From assembly GCA_036877525.1 (NCBI GenBank), contig JAZGTH010000031.1, positions 5,250,501 through 5,314,500 on the forward strand: a DNA stretch of 64,000 nt, in the 5' to 3' direction. This document shows, in pieces, positions 1 through 10,335 of the stretch. Source of the stretch: Chromobotia macracanthus. Taxonomy: Eukaryota; Chordata; Actinopteri; Cypriniformes; Botiidae. Position numbers and translations under genes: made by a program. Under the pieces are notes generated by a model, which saw only the letters and a list, made by a program, of their open reading frames with translations, was not told where the DNA came from and ran no database searches. Every line of letters starts with the position of its first letter. Position 1 is the stretch's first letter.

Positions 1-236
1 AGATATCTATTCAAATATTTTAGTTTCATTTTAAGAGTGTTATCTGACCCTCTGAGTATAAACTTGCATTGTGCCCTGAATTTACAACCCACAGTAAAAA
101 AACAAAGAAACATCTTTATTTCACTTTTTCTCCAAAAAGTCATTAATTCTCAAAGGAAAACAGTTTATAAAACATGTTTTTATTAATAAAGAATTACTGT
201 TTTATTTATAAATGTTTTATTTTCAAAATTACAATT

Positions 237-1140
237 TCATTCAACCTTTTCTATCAGTCCGCCTTTACCTCTCCTCTTTTTCAGTCTTCTAAATCTTTTC
301 TCTCCCTCTAATTTCATCCTCTCAACTTCGCTTCTCTCATAATCACCCCACGCTCATCCTGCCAGACTCCTCACCATTGTAGGATTCTCTATTAGCCAAG
401 ACTGGAAAAACTCATTTCTTTCCTGCTTTGAAATAAATCCATCTGGTCTGCTCATCTTCCTTGGGAACCAAAGCCGAATGCAGCTGGGACAAAGCAGACA
501 GTGAGTAGCCCGCAGCATCTTTGCTCTTTCCAGACAGAACATGAGCCACAGCTCTCGCAGTGGAACCGAAGGATCTTCATGGTCAAAGCGTCCGTTTGTA
601 GATACAGCTGTTACTCCAGCTTTAAGGGCCTCTGGAACGGAACTGAAGACCCTTCCTGTACTTTTTAATTTTTGTTCCAAGTCACTTTGCACTTTTTGTC
701 TGGGCCTTAAAAGTATTTCCAGCATTTTGCTTTTGCTCTTCATCTGTGACACCTTGAGATTTCAGTACCTGAAGCACAATTTTTTTATAAAACTCCTCTG
801 AGTATGCAGAATGACACGGACTGTGGGAACAAACCAGTACACAATATGGAATGTTACACCTAGGTCATGTGTAGCAGGAAGGTTTGGATAGGCAGAATCC
901 ACATGACTTAAGTGATTGCGCTACATTTACATCAATAGGCATGGCTTCTGTCCCAGCGGCTGGTATCAGAAGAGCTTCAGAAGTCCCTTTTTTGGGAAAT
1001 GCAATGATATCCTTGTTAACTGATTCAGGCTCTGGTTCTTGCCAGTCAGTAAAATATTGTTCTTCCTTTGTTGCAATAACAATAAGTAAAGGACGTACAC
1101 TTGCAGGGATTTTACGTCTAACAACACTATCCATGTGCAG
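237..1140 (-). pseudogene. znhit2: znhit2 pseudogene (HIT zinc-finger protein 2)
   Basis: Decayed copy of zinc finger HIT domain protein 2, a cofactor of R2TP/HSP90 assembly of snRNP and PIKK complexes. On the minus strand, around 895-800, the reading matches a HIT finger: CGFC, then YT, a stop, PRC, then PYC and SPCH. The TGA at 865-867 sits exactly where the family has a metal-binding Cys, and two later conserved positions have changed (Tyr after Cys to Ser, final Cys to Tyr). Near 735 the frame slips between a VTDEE segment and KSKMLEILL. The reading then jumps from VQSDLEQ to VFSSVPEALKAG, which in the human protein lies far towards the C terminus, so most of the middle is gone. The C terminus follows in the same frame (EFFQSWLIENP, a TGA at 354-356, then DYERSEVERMKLEGE and a basic tail ending GGLIEKVE with a stop at 237-239). 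Residues upstream of the finger, back to about 1140, are open but I cannot place them. No introns are evident, as in the human gene. Confidence 0.75.
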
Positions 1141-1639
1141 GTAATGTATCAAGGCATTTTACGCTGGTGCAATAGTTCTGATCTGTAGTTAAAACAAAAT
1201 AAAAGCAATTAAATCTAATCACGATTGAAGTCCATATCACAAATGCAACATGTCTATTACAAACAACACTTCATAACACAGATGTGTTTGTAATATTTGT
1301 CTTACCTAAATCAGAAATAGTTTGTTAGCAGTTGAGTAGTTTGTCACGGTAGAGTATCGTTGTTGTTGAAACATGTTTACCTCTGCAAGTTCAAAAGAAA
1401 CCTCACAATATTTGCGCAAAAAGACATGTTGATAAAAATATTGCTATTAACCTTTTCATGATTTTCTTAAACTTAAACGTCACAAATGGATTTTATAACA
1501 ATCTTTTATCTATTTTAATCTTAAACCAGGAAACCATGCGTTATATTTACAAACTTAATACATATAACTATACATAATATACAATGCAAACTATACATAA
1601 TAGTTAATACAAACCCTTACAAAAATTAACCGCCGTAAA

Positions 1640-1790
1640 AAAACAAATGGTTTCTATAGTTAAACCATGATAACCAGAAATTAACTATGCTTTTGCTACA
1701 GCAACCATAGTTTAACCATGGCATTTGTAGTAAAACTGTGGTTATACATATGGTAATCAATCTGCCAATGGATACTACACAATCATGGTT
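1640..1790. repeat. Palindromic AACCATGGTT-type repeat
   Basis: Repeated arms of the type TTAAACCATG, ACCATAGTTTAACCATGG and AACTGTGGTTA in both orientations around TTTGCTACAGCAACC. This internal inverted symmetry is typical of a fish MITE-like family. Related copies are at about 5285-5410 and 31640-31770. Confidence 0.5.
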
Positions 1791-1977
1791 CATTTTCATA
1801 AGGGAAGCAAAACACACACATCAGAAAACAGGTACACAATTTACAAGTGCACAATTTATTTGCCCATGTTTAGATATAAGAGAACTTTGTCATATCTCTT
1901 AACACTCTCCTTGCAATGTTCTTTAATTCAGTCAGTGCATCATTTTCCAAAATGTAGTTTTATCAATAAATCCAGTG

Positions 1978-2289
1978 TTAAAATCCTTTCTTGAGTAGCC
2001 AGTCCTTTAGCTCTTTTTCAAACTTTCCTTTAATTCTGATGCTCTCGGTTACTTCATTGACCTGTGTTGGAGGATCTCTTCCCGTAAGCCCAAGCAGAAA
2101 TTCCTTAACATCCGTATTCAGGGCCTGAAAGACAGGCGGTTAACATGAGTACGGGGGTTTATAATAGAGTTCTGCTTACTCTTAAGCAAGATCCAACACT
2201 GAATAAACGTAGGCTAGACTGAAACCTCTTAGGGAAACTCTTGCACTGCGACTAAATGTCAAACACATGCCTCTAACGGAGGCAGCCAT
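1978..2289 (-). pseudogene. mrpl49: mrpl49 copy lacking its central exons
   Basis: Mitochondrial ribosomal protein mL49, large-subunit component. The last coding exon is intact at 2124-1978. It follows a good acceptor (TTTCAG) and reads from ALNTDVKEFLLGL through TQVNEVTESIRIKGKFEKEL to DWLLKKGF and a TAA stop, matching the C terminus of vertebrate MRPL49. At 2289 an ATG opens MAASVRGMCLTFSRSARVSL, rich in Arg and Ser and without acidic residues, as expected for a mitochondrial presequence. It runs into a stop at 2184-2182, so a splice donor would have to lie before that; none is strong. Human MRPL49 is 166 aa, and the roughly 80-90 residues that should lie between these parts do not fit in the 160 bases available and are not visible there. 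The copy is therefore internally deleted, unless the assembly has collapsed here. The head-to-head arrangement with fau matches mammals. Confidence 0.72.
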
Positions 2290-2735
2290 TTCTCTTCTGT
2301 CTGAGAGAGGAGGTAACGGGGGTTTCCTTACGTCATGATTTTGAATGAAGAAACTTTATTGACAACAAACAGAGAGCGGACAATAATCATTATCCACAAA
2401 TTTGCCCAAAATGTAAATCTGTAACATAGTTACTTTTTGTACTAACAATTGATACACGCATATAACCTTACTATAAAATGTATGCTGCTCTGGGGACTTT
2501 TATACAGCCTTAGTGCTATGCGCATGCGCAGGAAGCTTTTATATTTGATTGAGTTACAAGCCATTTCAGACTTTTCACGTTGCTGTTGTGTGCTTGCCAT
2601 TCGTACATATCGCTTTATGTAGGTATTTCTTTACGTATATACATTCATACAGCGGGTGTTAATTTTGTACCGATGTCAGGAAACTATTAAGCCTGTTACA
2701 TATTACTGTTGTGTTTATATTTGTATAGATTGACC
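2290..2735. promoter_or_regulatory. Shared mrpl49/fau divergent promoter with NRF1 palindrome
   Basis: The 446 bases between the mrpl49 and fau start codons. A perfect 12-base palindrome, TGCGCATGCGCA at 2519-2530, is the ideal binding site of NRF1, a regulator of mitochondrial and ribosomal genes. It is followed directly by GGAAG, an ETS-type core. No TATA box is evident at a useful distance. The assignment of NRF1 is from the known motif and is not tested here. Confidence 0.55.
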
Positions 2736-3625
<890 letters not shown>

Positions 3626-3770
3626 TTTGCTCAGAAATGTCATTGGCATTTTAAATGTCCAATACATTCCATATAATTTACTTTGATTAGTTAGTAGGAC
3701 ATTCCTGAAGGTAAAACTGCAATATAATAGCAATTTGATTCAATTAAATAATTATGCACTTAACTACAGT

Positions 3771-3776
3771 TTTATT
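3771..3776 (-). terminator. Poly(A) signal of the dmac1-like gene
   Basis: AATAAA on the minus strand, 215 bases beyond the dmac1-like stop at 3991. It lies inside the predicted fau 3' UTR, so the two transcripts would overlap at their tails. Confidence 0.5.
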
Positions 3777-3844
3777 TTTGTGAACTGTGAATCACTTTAC
3801 GATGCTATAAGCAAGGAAAAGGATCTGTAAATTCAGACTTTGAA

Positions 3845-3850
3845 AATAAA
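3845..3850 (+). terminator. fau: Poly(A) signal of fau
   Basis: AATAAA 220 bases after the fau stop codon. An ATTAAA variant at 3743-3748 is a possible earlier site. Confidence 0.6.
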
Positions 3851-3990
3851 AGCATTTAATGAAACATGACTGTGAAGTCATCTGTACATTGACAGTTTTT
3901 CAAAAGAAATTCCACTCAGCAGCACCATGCCTGTTCAGCTTTGGCAATCCATTGTAAAGGTCAAAATAGAAAGATCACAGTTCAGTATAG

Positions 3991-4322
3991 CTATACTTTC
4001 TTTGCTGCCTTTCCCACTGGATTCTTCATTACCACAATGCCCCATGCAGCCAAACCTAGAGATGAAGTCAATCAGTCCATAATCAGTGTTCATTATTACT
4101 AGTATGACGTACACTGCTCGGAGACTCCATGAATGATCTCACACCTGCTGCAAATACGATCTGGGCAACTGTGCTCATAGATGTTGGTCCACCAAGACGC
4201 ATGGTTTTACGCCCTTTCATGTATCTATATGCCCCTGAAGCAAACAGACCATCGCCTGATAGTAGTCGACAGCTCCAGCAGTCGCCAAATAGTTGCTTCT
4301 CAGTCTTCCCCCAAGCATACAT
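3991..4322 (-). CDS. dmac1: DMAC1/TMEM261-like complex I assembly protein
   Basis: Two coding exons on the minus strand: 4322-4145 (178 nt) and 4055-3991 (65 nt), together 80 aa. They are separated by an 89-base intron (GTGTGAG donor, CTCTAG acceptor). The protein contains FGDCWSCRLLSGDGLFASG and, across the splice, VAQIVFAAGLAAWGIVVMKN. These match the CWSCR signature, the two membrane segments and the WGIVV...DP-GK tail of DMAC1, a small inner-membrane protein needed for assembly of the distal membrane arm of mitochondrial complex I. Without splicing, the first exon would read through into an unrelated tail, so the junction is well supported. The N terminus is shorter than human DMAC1 (about 110 aa); the only in-frame ATG I see is at 4322, and a further upstream exon is possible. 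Convergent with fau. Confidence 0.72.
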
Positions 4323-4379
4323 ATTCCCTATGGCACACGAAACCCTGATACCTGTGCAAACTCATTCATCATTTCTGGT

Positions 4380-4865
4380 TCCCATATCCACGTGCAATAT
4401 TATTATTGGTCTCTGCAACATCCTTCAGGACCTGAAGCATGAATGCATTTCTCCTCCTGGTCTCCTCCATATGGACAGGGTTTGCCTCTGGCAGATTCTA
4501 TGAGAAAAGTTATTAAATGAATTAGAAAATATCAGCTGCAATTAAAAGACTAATAACATGCATCATACTGCTTCCACAACATTCCTCATGGATGATATCA
4601 TCTAATGATGATAACAACACAATGTGTCACTTTAGTGATCCACGCCACAAGTGTTTTCATTTTAAATCATGAAACCAGGAGTACTGACGGGAGTGAATAC
4701 ATTGAATAAATAAATCTTGTACATTAATAAGTTTCCTTTCTTCTCCAGGTACAATGACGACCCACATCCCGTCAAGCCCAACCACGGAGATGGCGGTTAG
4801 GATGGTCCTCATGCCACTCATGTAGGATGTGCACTAACTCAGAAAATGTAAAACTTAGTACTTGC
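4380..4865 (-). mobile_element. Possible Harbinger-type transposon remnant
   Basis: Two short minus-strand stretches look like protein remains. At about 4840-4745, ILTAISVVGLDGMWVVIVPG resembles the VVG-xDG-x-H-x-x-I-x-x-P segment of PIF/Harbinger transposases, with Trp in place of the usual His. At about 4490-4380, METRRR-like sequence continuing NAFMLQVLKDVAETNNNIARG resembles the C-terminal helix of the Myb/SANT proteins that accompany these elements. Neither is part of a long open frame. The assignment rests on short similarity recalled from the family and could be wrong. Confidence 0.3.
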
Positions 4866-5284
4866 ACCCCTGACCTTAATTATGCTAAATGTCTGTTGTG
4901 CAATGTCTGTTGACACGATGTTCTTGTAGGTCTCGGGGTTTACTATGAGCTTTTACAGGATAATGCTTAATTACTAAAACAATGATGAAGTAATGCCTTT
5001 CAAAAGTGCATTTCATTGCAGAATGCAGTGAAACAGTGGAAATTCCTTATATTACCCAGCAGATGGTGACAAAACACTATGTGGTCTGAAGGTTATTGTA
5101 GCTGATATAGTGCGTGTTTGTGACTCATTTCAGGCTGTGTGGGTGTGTAGAAAGAACATAAGTGCTGATAATGTGTCCATCAGTGTCAAGGTGCAGAACA
5201 GACAGCTAAAACAGAAGGTACATATTAAAGTCCCTTTGGGTGTATTTTCCCAACTGGGTCACATGTAGTGCCTTGTTCATTGTA

Positions 5285-5410
5285 TTTACCATGGCAACCA
5301 TAGTTTCTGCACAAATACCATAATTACTATTTTTATTTGATTAAATGTACCGTATAATTTTACAGCAGTAGCAGATTGTATTTTGGTACAAATGGTACTA
5401 TGGTAAATTC
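5285..5410. repeat. Palindromic AACCATGGTT-type repeat, second copy
   Basis: Begins TTTACCATGGCAACCATAG, has a central ATACCATAATTAC and ends GGTACTATGGTAAATTC. Diverged relative of the 1.6 kb element. Confidence 0.45.
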
Positions 5411-8136
5411 ATAAGGGATGCATAAACTTTAATGAATTTGATTTTTTTAAGGTAAGCATTGTATACAATCACAGCACCCCAAAAGGTATCTTTTCAGAAA
5501 CAAACAGTAATTTCTGGGTTAGAAGTAGCTGATTAGTCCTTTACCTAATTAGTTGTGTTTGCATGTTTCAGTTTGTCCCTCTCAACAGTTTTGGCTTAAC
5601 ATTTCTGTTATTTTATTGTCCGAAGAAAAACTGCAGATTGTTTTTATAGATAATGTAGTATTTTACCCGGTCACCACAGATGATCACAAAACTTTTGGTA
5701 CATGCTGTGATCAAATTCCTTCACTTTGCTGGTACTAATTTCCAGATACGCTTAAGGCTTAAACTTCTGATGTTCTGAGGCAAACAGAGATAATTTCCAC
5801 TGGCTGCGTTATTGCTTGAATATTTAATCGTTTCCTGCTCTCGCACCCCCCTCCCCCTCCAAATCACTCAGTCTATAATGACACCTCTCACACCAACCCC
5901 TTTGGCTGTCTTTCCTCTCTGATTGCTACAGTAACGCTTGCAGATGCCTGCTCCTGTTGCCATGACACCCGTGTTTTTCCCAAAGGTGCACTGCTGATCA
6001 TTGAAGGAAATATTCATGTGTGTGTCTGTGTGTGAGCGTATATGTAGACCTGTGTGTGCTTACTAGTTTACTTACCATCTACGGTATGTGTGCATATGTG
6101 TGCCTGTGAATATTTGAATTATAATAGTTTACACACGTCTGCTCGGTTATCTGTTATGTATACAGTGCGCACACACATTGTGCTTTCATAATGTTCTCAA
6201 CAGCGTTTAACACCCCTCAACACCTGTGTGGTCCTGCGTGATATTTCACAGTGCCGTGTCCAGTATGAATGCTAATCATGGCTCTGATGGTGTTGGGAGT
6301 GAGTCTTCAGACATTTATCAGCAGAATTTCTAATCCTAATTCACACTTACAATTTGCGTATGTGTTGTTGTACATAAATCATCTGTGGAAAGGGAAAATG
6401 TGGCGCGTGTGTGTTTGTGTTCGTAAATACCAAAAAATCTGTAATTCCCAAATGCAAACAAAGTCCATTTTGTATTATCACATTAGCATGTAAAACAAAT
6501 TCACAAAATCTGGGGAAAATATTCAGCTCTGTACAAAACACTTTTGTGTTTTACAGATAACAACATTGGAATAGCAAGAGGGGTGAGTTAATTATGATAC
6601 TGTTAATTTTTGGATGCCCTGTTTCTTTAAGATCTTACATGTGAATGGAAGTTCCTGATGTTTTGTTTGGCTGTATCAACCACCATGTCCCTGATAAGAT
6701 TATATTGTTGTGTTAGTGAGTATTCTCAATTTTCAATTACAGACAAATGGATTAGATTTCATAGGCCACACCCAATATCGTCCAACTGCACTTCATACCT
6801 ACAAATATGTATAGGTCTGTTTCATATAGATAAAACATATATACTTAGTATTCTACCTGTTCACCAAGCCCCATTTGTGCTTATAAAAACATGCTCAGGT
6901 GACTCATACGCCAGTGTGTCCAAAGGATACCACAGTATCTTAAAACTATCTTTGTTCCCCAAGCCAATTTATCATTCTAACTCCTTCCTTTTCTCTTACT
7001 TTAAACCTAATCTTAATTCTGATAAGGTGCACTGTACTGAGATTTGCACCACCACATAATTCATTCCTCCTCCTGTCCTATTAATGTCCTGTCATTCTTT
7101 TGGTTATATTGTGGGAGATGAATTTTAGCATGATGATCTCATGCTTTCCACTGAATTAAGTGGTTTTGTAGTTACGAGGCTGAATTCTGCTGTTTCTTGT
7201 TGATTCATCGTTGAGGAATGACAGCTTAAGATGTTTGTAGAAGATGAGCAGTAAGGGTTAAAATGCTGCTGATCCATAATGCAACATATAATCATTTCCT
7301 GGTGATTTATAAAACAGCTCTTCAAACAGAGAACCATTTCCATACAAGTGTAGGTGTCTCCAGTCTGCGTGTGTCTTTATGTCTGTGCATGTAGCAGCAG
7401 CTTGTCTGTGGCTCACTCATGTTTCAAACTTATCAATTGTAACCAGTTTCCATAGCAACATCTCTCAAGAGGTGAAGGAAGAGGGAGAGAGGGAGCAGAA
7501 AGAGAAATACATTGGCAATGGAATGTATGCGATTACATGCATGTTCCTGCATCTGTCACAGATTAAACTGCACTCTGGTGCTGTGTGATAAACTGCCATG
7601 TTTAAAAAAAACAGCAATTAATTTTTTGCTGGCATTTTTATTTTATTTATCTATACTGCGTTCCATTTTTCTGCTCCATTTTCATACCAAATTGCTTTTC
7701 AAAGCTTTGGCAAATGTTTCAGCTGTGCGGCCATGCACAGAAAGCCCATTTTGGCCAGGCTTTTGCTTCTGATTTTTAGCAAAACCAAGAGAGACACAAC
7801 CTAACAAAAAAATACATTTCATTCTTTTTGTGTCTCCATGGCAACCAAACTGTGTTAGCCTTTTATTGACTCCAGAGCACTCACACTTTCTGTCTCTTTC
7901 TCTCACTCTTTCATTATCACTTTTTAACGTTTTCTTTTGCTCGAGTCCTTTTACAGGAGACTTTGAGCCACCAGAGATGCTGCATGTCTTCTTTTCTCTG
8001 TTTATCTTTATGAACTTTTTCTTCTGTTGGCCTTAATCATTTCCTTCAATCTAATTTCTTTGATTTCTTTCCCCCTTTTCTCAATTTATTTTCTGGAGAA
8101 TCCAATTTTTCTTCCTTTCTCATACCATCGTATTCC

Positions 8137-8285
8137 TAAAGAGATAGTTCTGCCAAAAATGAAAGTTCTGAATCATTTACACATCCTCAAGTTATTTAGA
8201 ATCTGGTTGACCTGGTGTTCATCCATCTTTTTCAATTGAATAATGAAGGAATTTAGCAGAATGTTTGAGCCGCTTTGTTATATAC
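8137..8285. repeat. Cyprinid interspersed repeat (GATAGTTC-ACCCAAAAATG family)
   Basis: Starts AAAGAGATAGTTCTGCC and continues AAAAATGAAAGTTCTGAATC then CACATCCTCAAGTTATTTAG. This is a diverged copy of the element that begins AGGGATAGTTCACCCAAAAA in many cyprinid genomes. Further copies are at 11654-11880 and 46697-46870. Confidence 0.6.
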
Positions 8286-10033
8286 AGGTGGTTGTGACCC
8301 AAGAACTAAAGACATACGGTGACATATTGTGTTGCACTTATTTCCCACTCCAAGATGGAATCAATTACACACTGTTTGTTGCCAACATTGTTTTATTAGA
8401 ACATGTGGAATTGCTTTTGTAGAGTATATAAGATATTTGGTTGTATCCAACTGAAAACACCATAACGTTACCAAAGGTGCTGTAGCATACATTAATGAGT
8501 TGTGTAGAAAAGCTATCGTCATGCAGGTATTTTTAAATGCAGATACTGCATGTTAACTAATATTAAATCACAAAAGACATTCAGTGATGACGTCTATAAT
8601 GAAGACCCTAGCTGTTTCTCTCCCTGTCCACATTCCTTTGTTGTGCCAATAATGATTGTCCAGTGTATATATTCACATTTATTTAGGTATATCAGGTCAA
8701 GGTCAAGATATAAAGGGCCCAAACCAGCTAGGCAGTGTTGCTATGCACTCAGACTGTCATTATTAAACTACTTGTTTATTGGAATGAGTATGTGTTGAAG
8801 GGAATGTATTAATGTACCTCCAACACAGTATTGTGAAATGAAGCTGTTCTAGCTACTGTAGAGGTTAAGGAATGAATCTGCCACTCTGTTCATCTACAAA
8901 GCTAGAACGACACACAGCTTAGTTAGTTAAATAATTGTCATTAATTTACTTGCTAGCGGACTGGTGGACACAACACAACACTGGAGAGGCAAAGTGAGGG
9001 TTCTGTGACCCTTATTAACACAGAACAGAGTGGCATCCGATAAATGCTTTACATAGTTTAACAACATGTAAGATTGCCTGAAAAGTTGTTTCTTGCTGCA
9101 GTTTTTCTTTGTTGTGAGCCAATCACTGTCATCATTGTCATTGCCATGACAACATCATCAGTCCGTTGTCACGCTGCTTGATGCTGCCCATTCATCATCA
9201 ATGACCGTTACCATCACCGACACCTGTGTGTCCATCATCTGTATCGCAGTCCGCCGTGTTGGACTGTCTCACGCACATCCGCCTACTCAACCCAAACGAC
9301 TCTTCCGCTGTTGCTACAGTTAAACTGTTGGCATTCCAAAAGTGCTTTTATGATTTGTCACAGTCTATCGAGTATCTGAACTCCGGCAGAGGTTGGGGTC
9401 CGATCTCTCGTTCCCCCGGGAACGGCCTGTCCTGCACGTCCACTTCAATTAAGGATCTCACAGAAGAAATGTAGTTCTGCTTCCTCACTGCGGCCCATGA
9501 TGGAGGAACGCAAAACATTGCTTCACTCTCATGAAAGTTCTTAAAACGCAGTGCTGCTCAAACAGTTTGTCCGGCGTGTGGTGTTTATCTCATTGGTTGA
9601 TTTGCTTAAAATGTGTGTAAACGTCACAATCTGATTCTACGTAAAATATACTTCTTTGTGCGGTTGTCTAGTTTTTTAAGGACACTAACAGAAATATCAA
9701 TTATTTTATCATATCTCTACATACAGGGAAAATTTATAGGTATGTACCACAAATACTGAAATAGCAAATACTTAGCAGTAATTAAATACGTAACAAGTTC
9801 TTCGACGCAAAATGCGGATTTGTAATGTTATCGGAAAAAAAAACACTTTGAAACAAATTCAATGGACTATCGTTTTAACTTCAAGGTAACACGTTTTTTA
9901 ATTGTCTCTAGCATGAATGTGTCTCTGTGCACACATTAAGAAACGGTTGTTGCTATGAGCAGCAGAAGATTTCAGCAGCCCTTGAGAAATTAAATGATTT
10001 TACAAAACATGTATGCTGTCTGAGCCTTTTGTT

Positions 10034-10040
<7 letters not shown>

Positions 10041-10083
<43 letters not shown>
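10041..10083. repeat. (TC)n microsatellite
   Basis: About 21 TC units, 250 bases beyond the cnih2 stop codon. Confidence 0.95.
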
Positions 10084-10085
<2 letters not shown>

Positions 10086-10335
10086 TGCACTGATTTCTTT
10101 ATATCCACTTTTGAATGGCAGTGATTGAGGCAGCTTTGATGGCTTTAAATGCCTTCTTCAGCTTTTTCTCCATAAGTCCATCGTCCATCCCCACCCAGAA
10201 AACCTGAGGAGGAGCTGAACAAGGTTGGCAGTGGAGAGGTCTGCAGATGAGTGAGAGCGCAACATCATTCAGTCTTTGTTCTGTCATCTCTCTCATTCCT
10301 TTCATAGTCCTCTATTCTTGATTCAATAGAATGGC

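Larger units (their letters stand above)
4870..10330. other. Intergenic spacer between dmac1-like gene and cnih2
   Basis: No supported gene. It holds the repeats listed separately and TG-rich tracts around 6010-6110. A relatively CpG-containing stretch lies at about 9180-9440 (with CCGCCGTG, CCCCCGGGAACGG). Open frames here are short and lack recognisable domains. The start of this block also includes unclassified AT-rich sequence. Confidence 0.6.

Noticed and set aside
354..752. 132-codon minus-strand frame as an independent gene
   Set aside because: Its parts match internal and C-terminal segments of znhit2 out of context, with a stop where the family continues; it is part of the pseudogene.
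4083..4322. Unspliced 79-codon minus-strand frame as the full protein
   Set aside because: Its last 20 residues are intronic; splicing at 4145/4055 restores the conserved DMAC1 tail.
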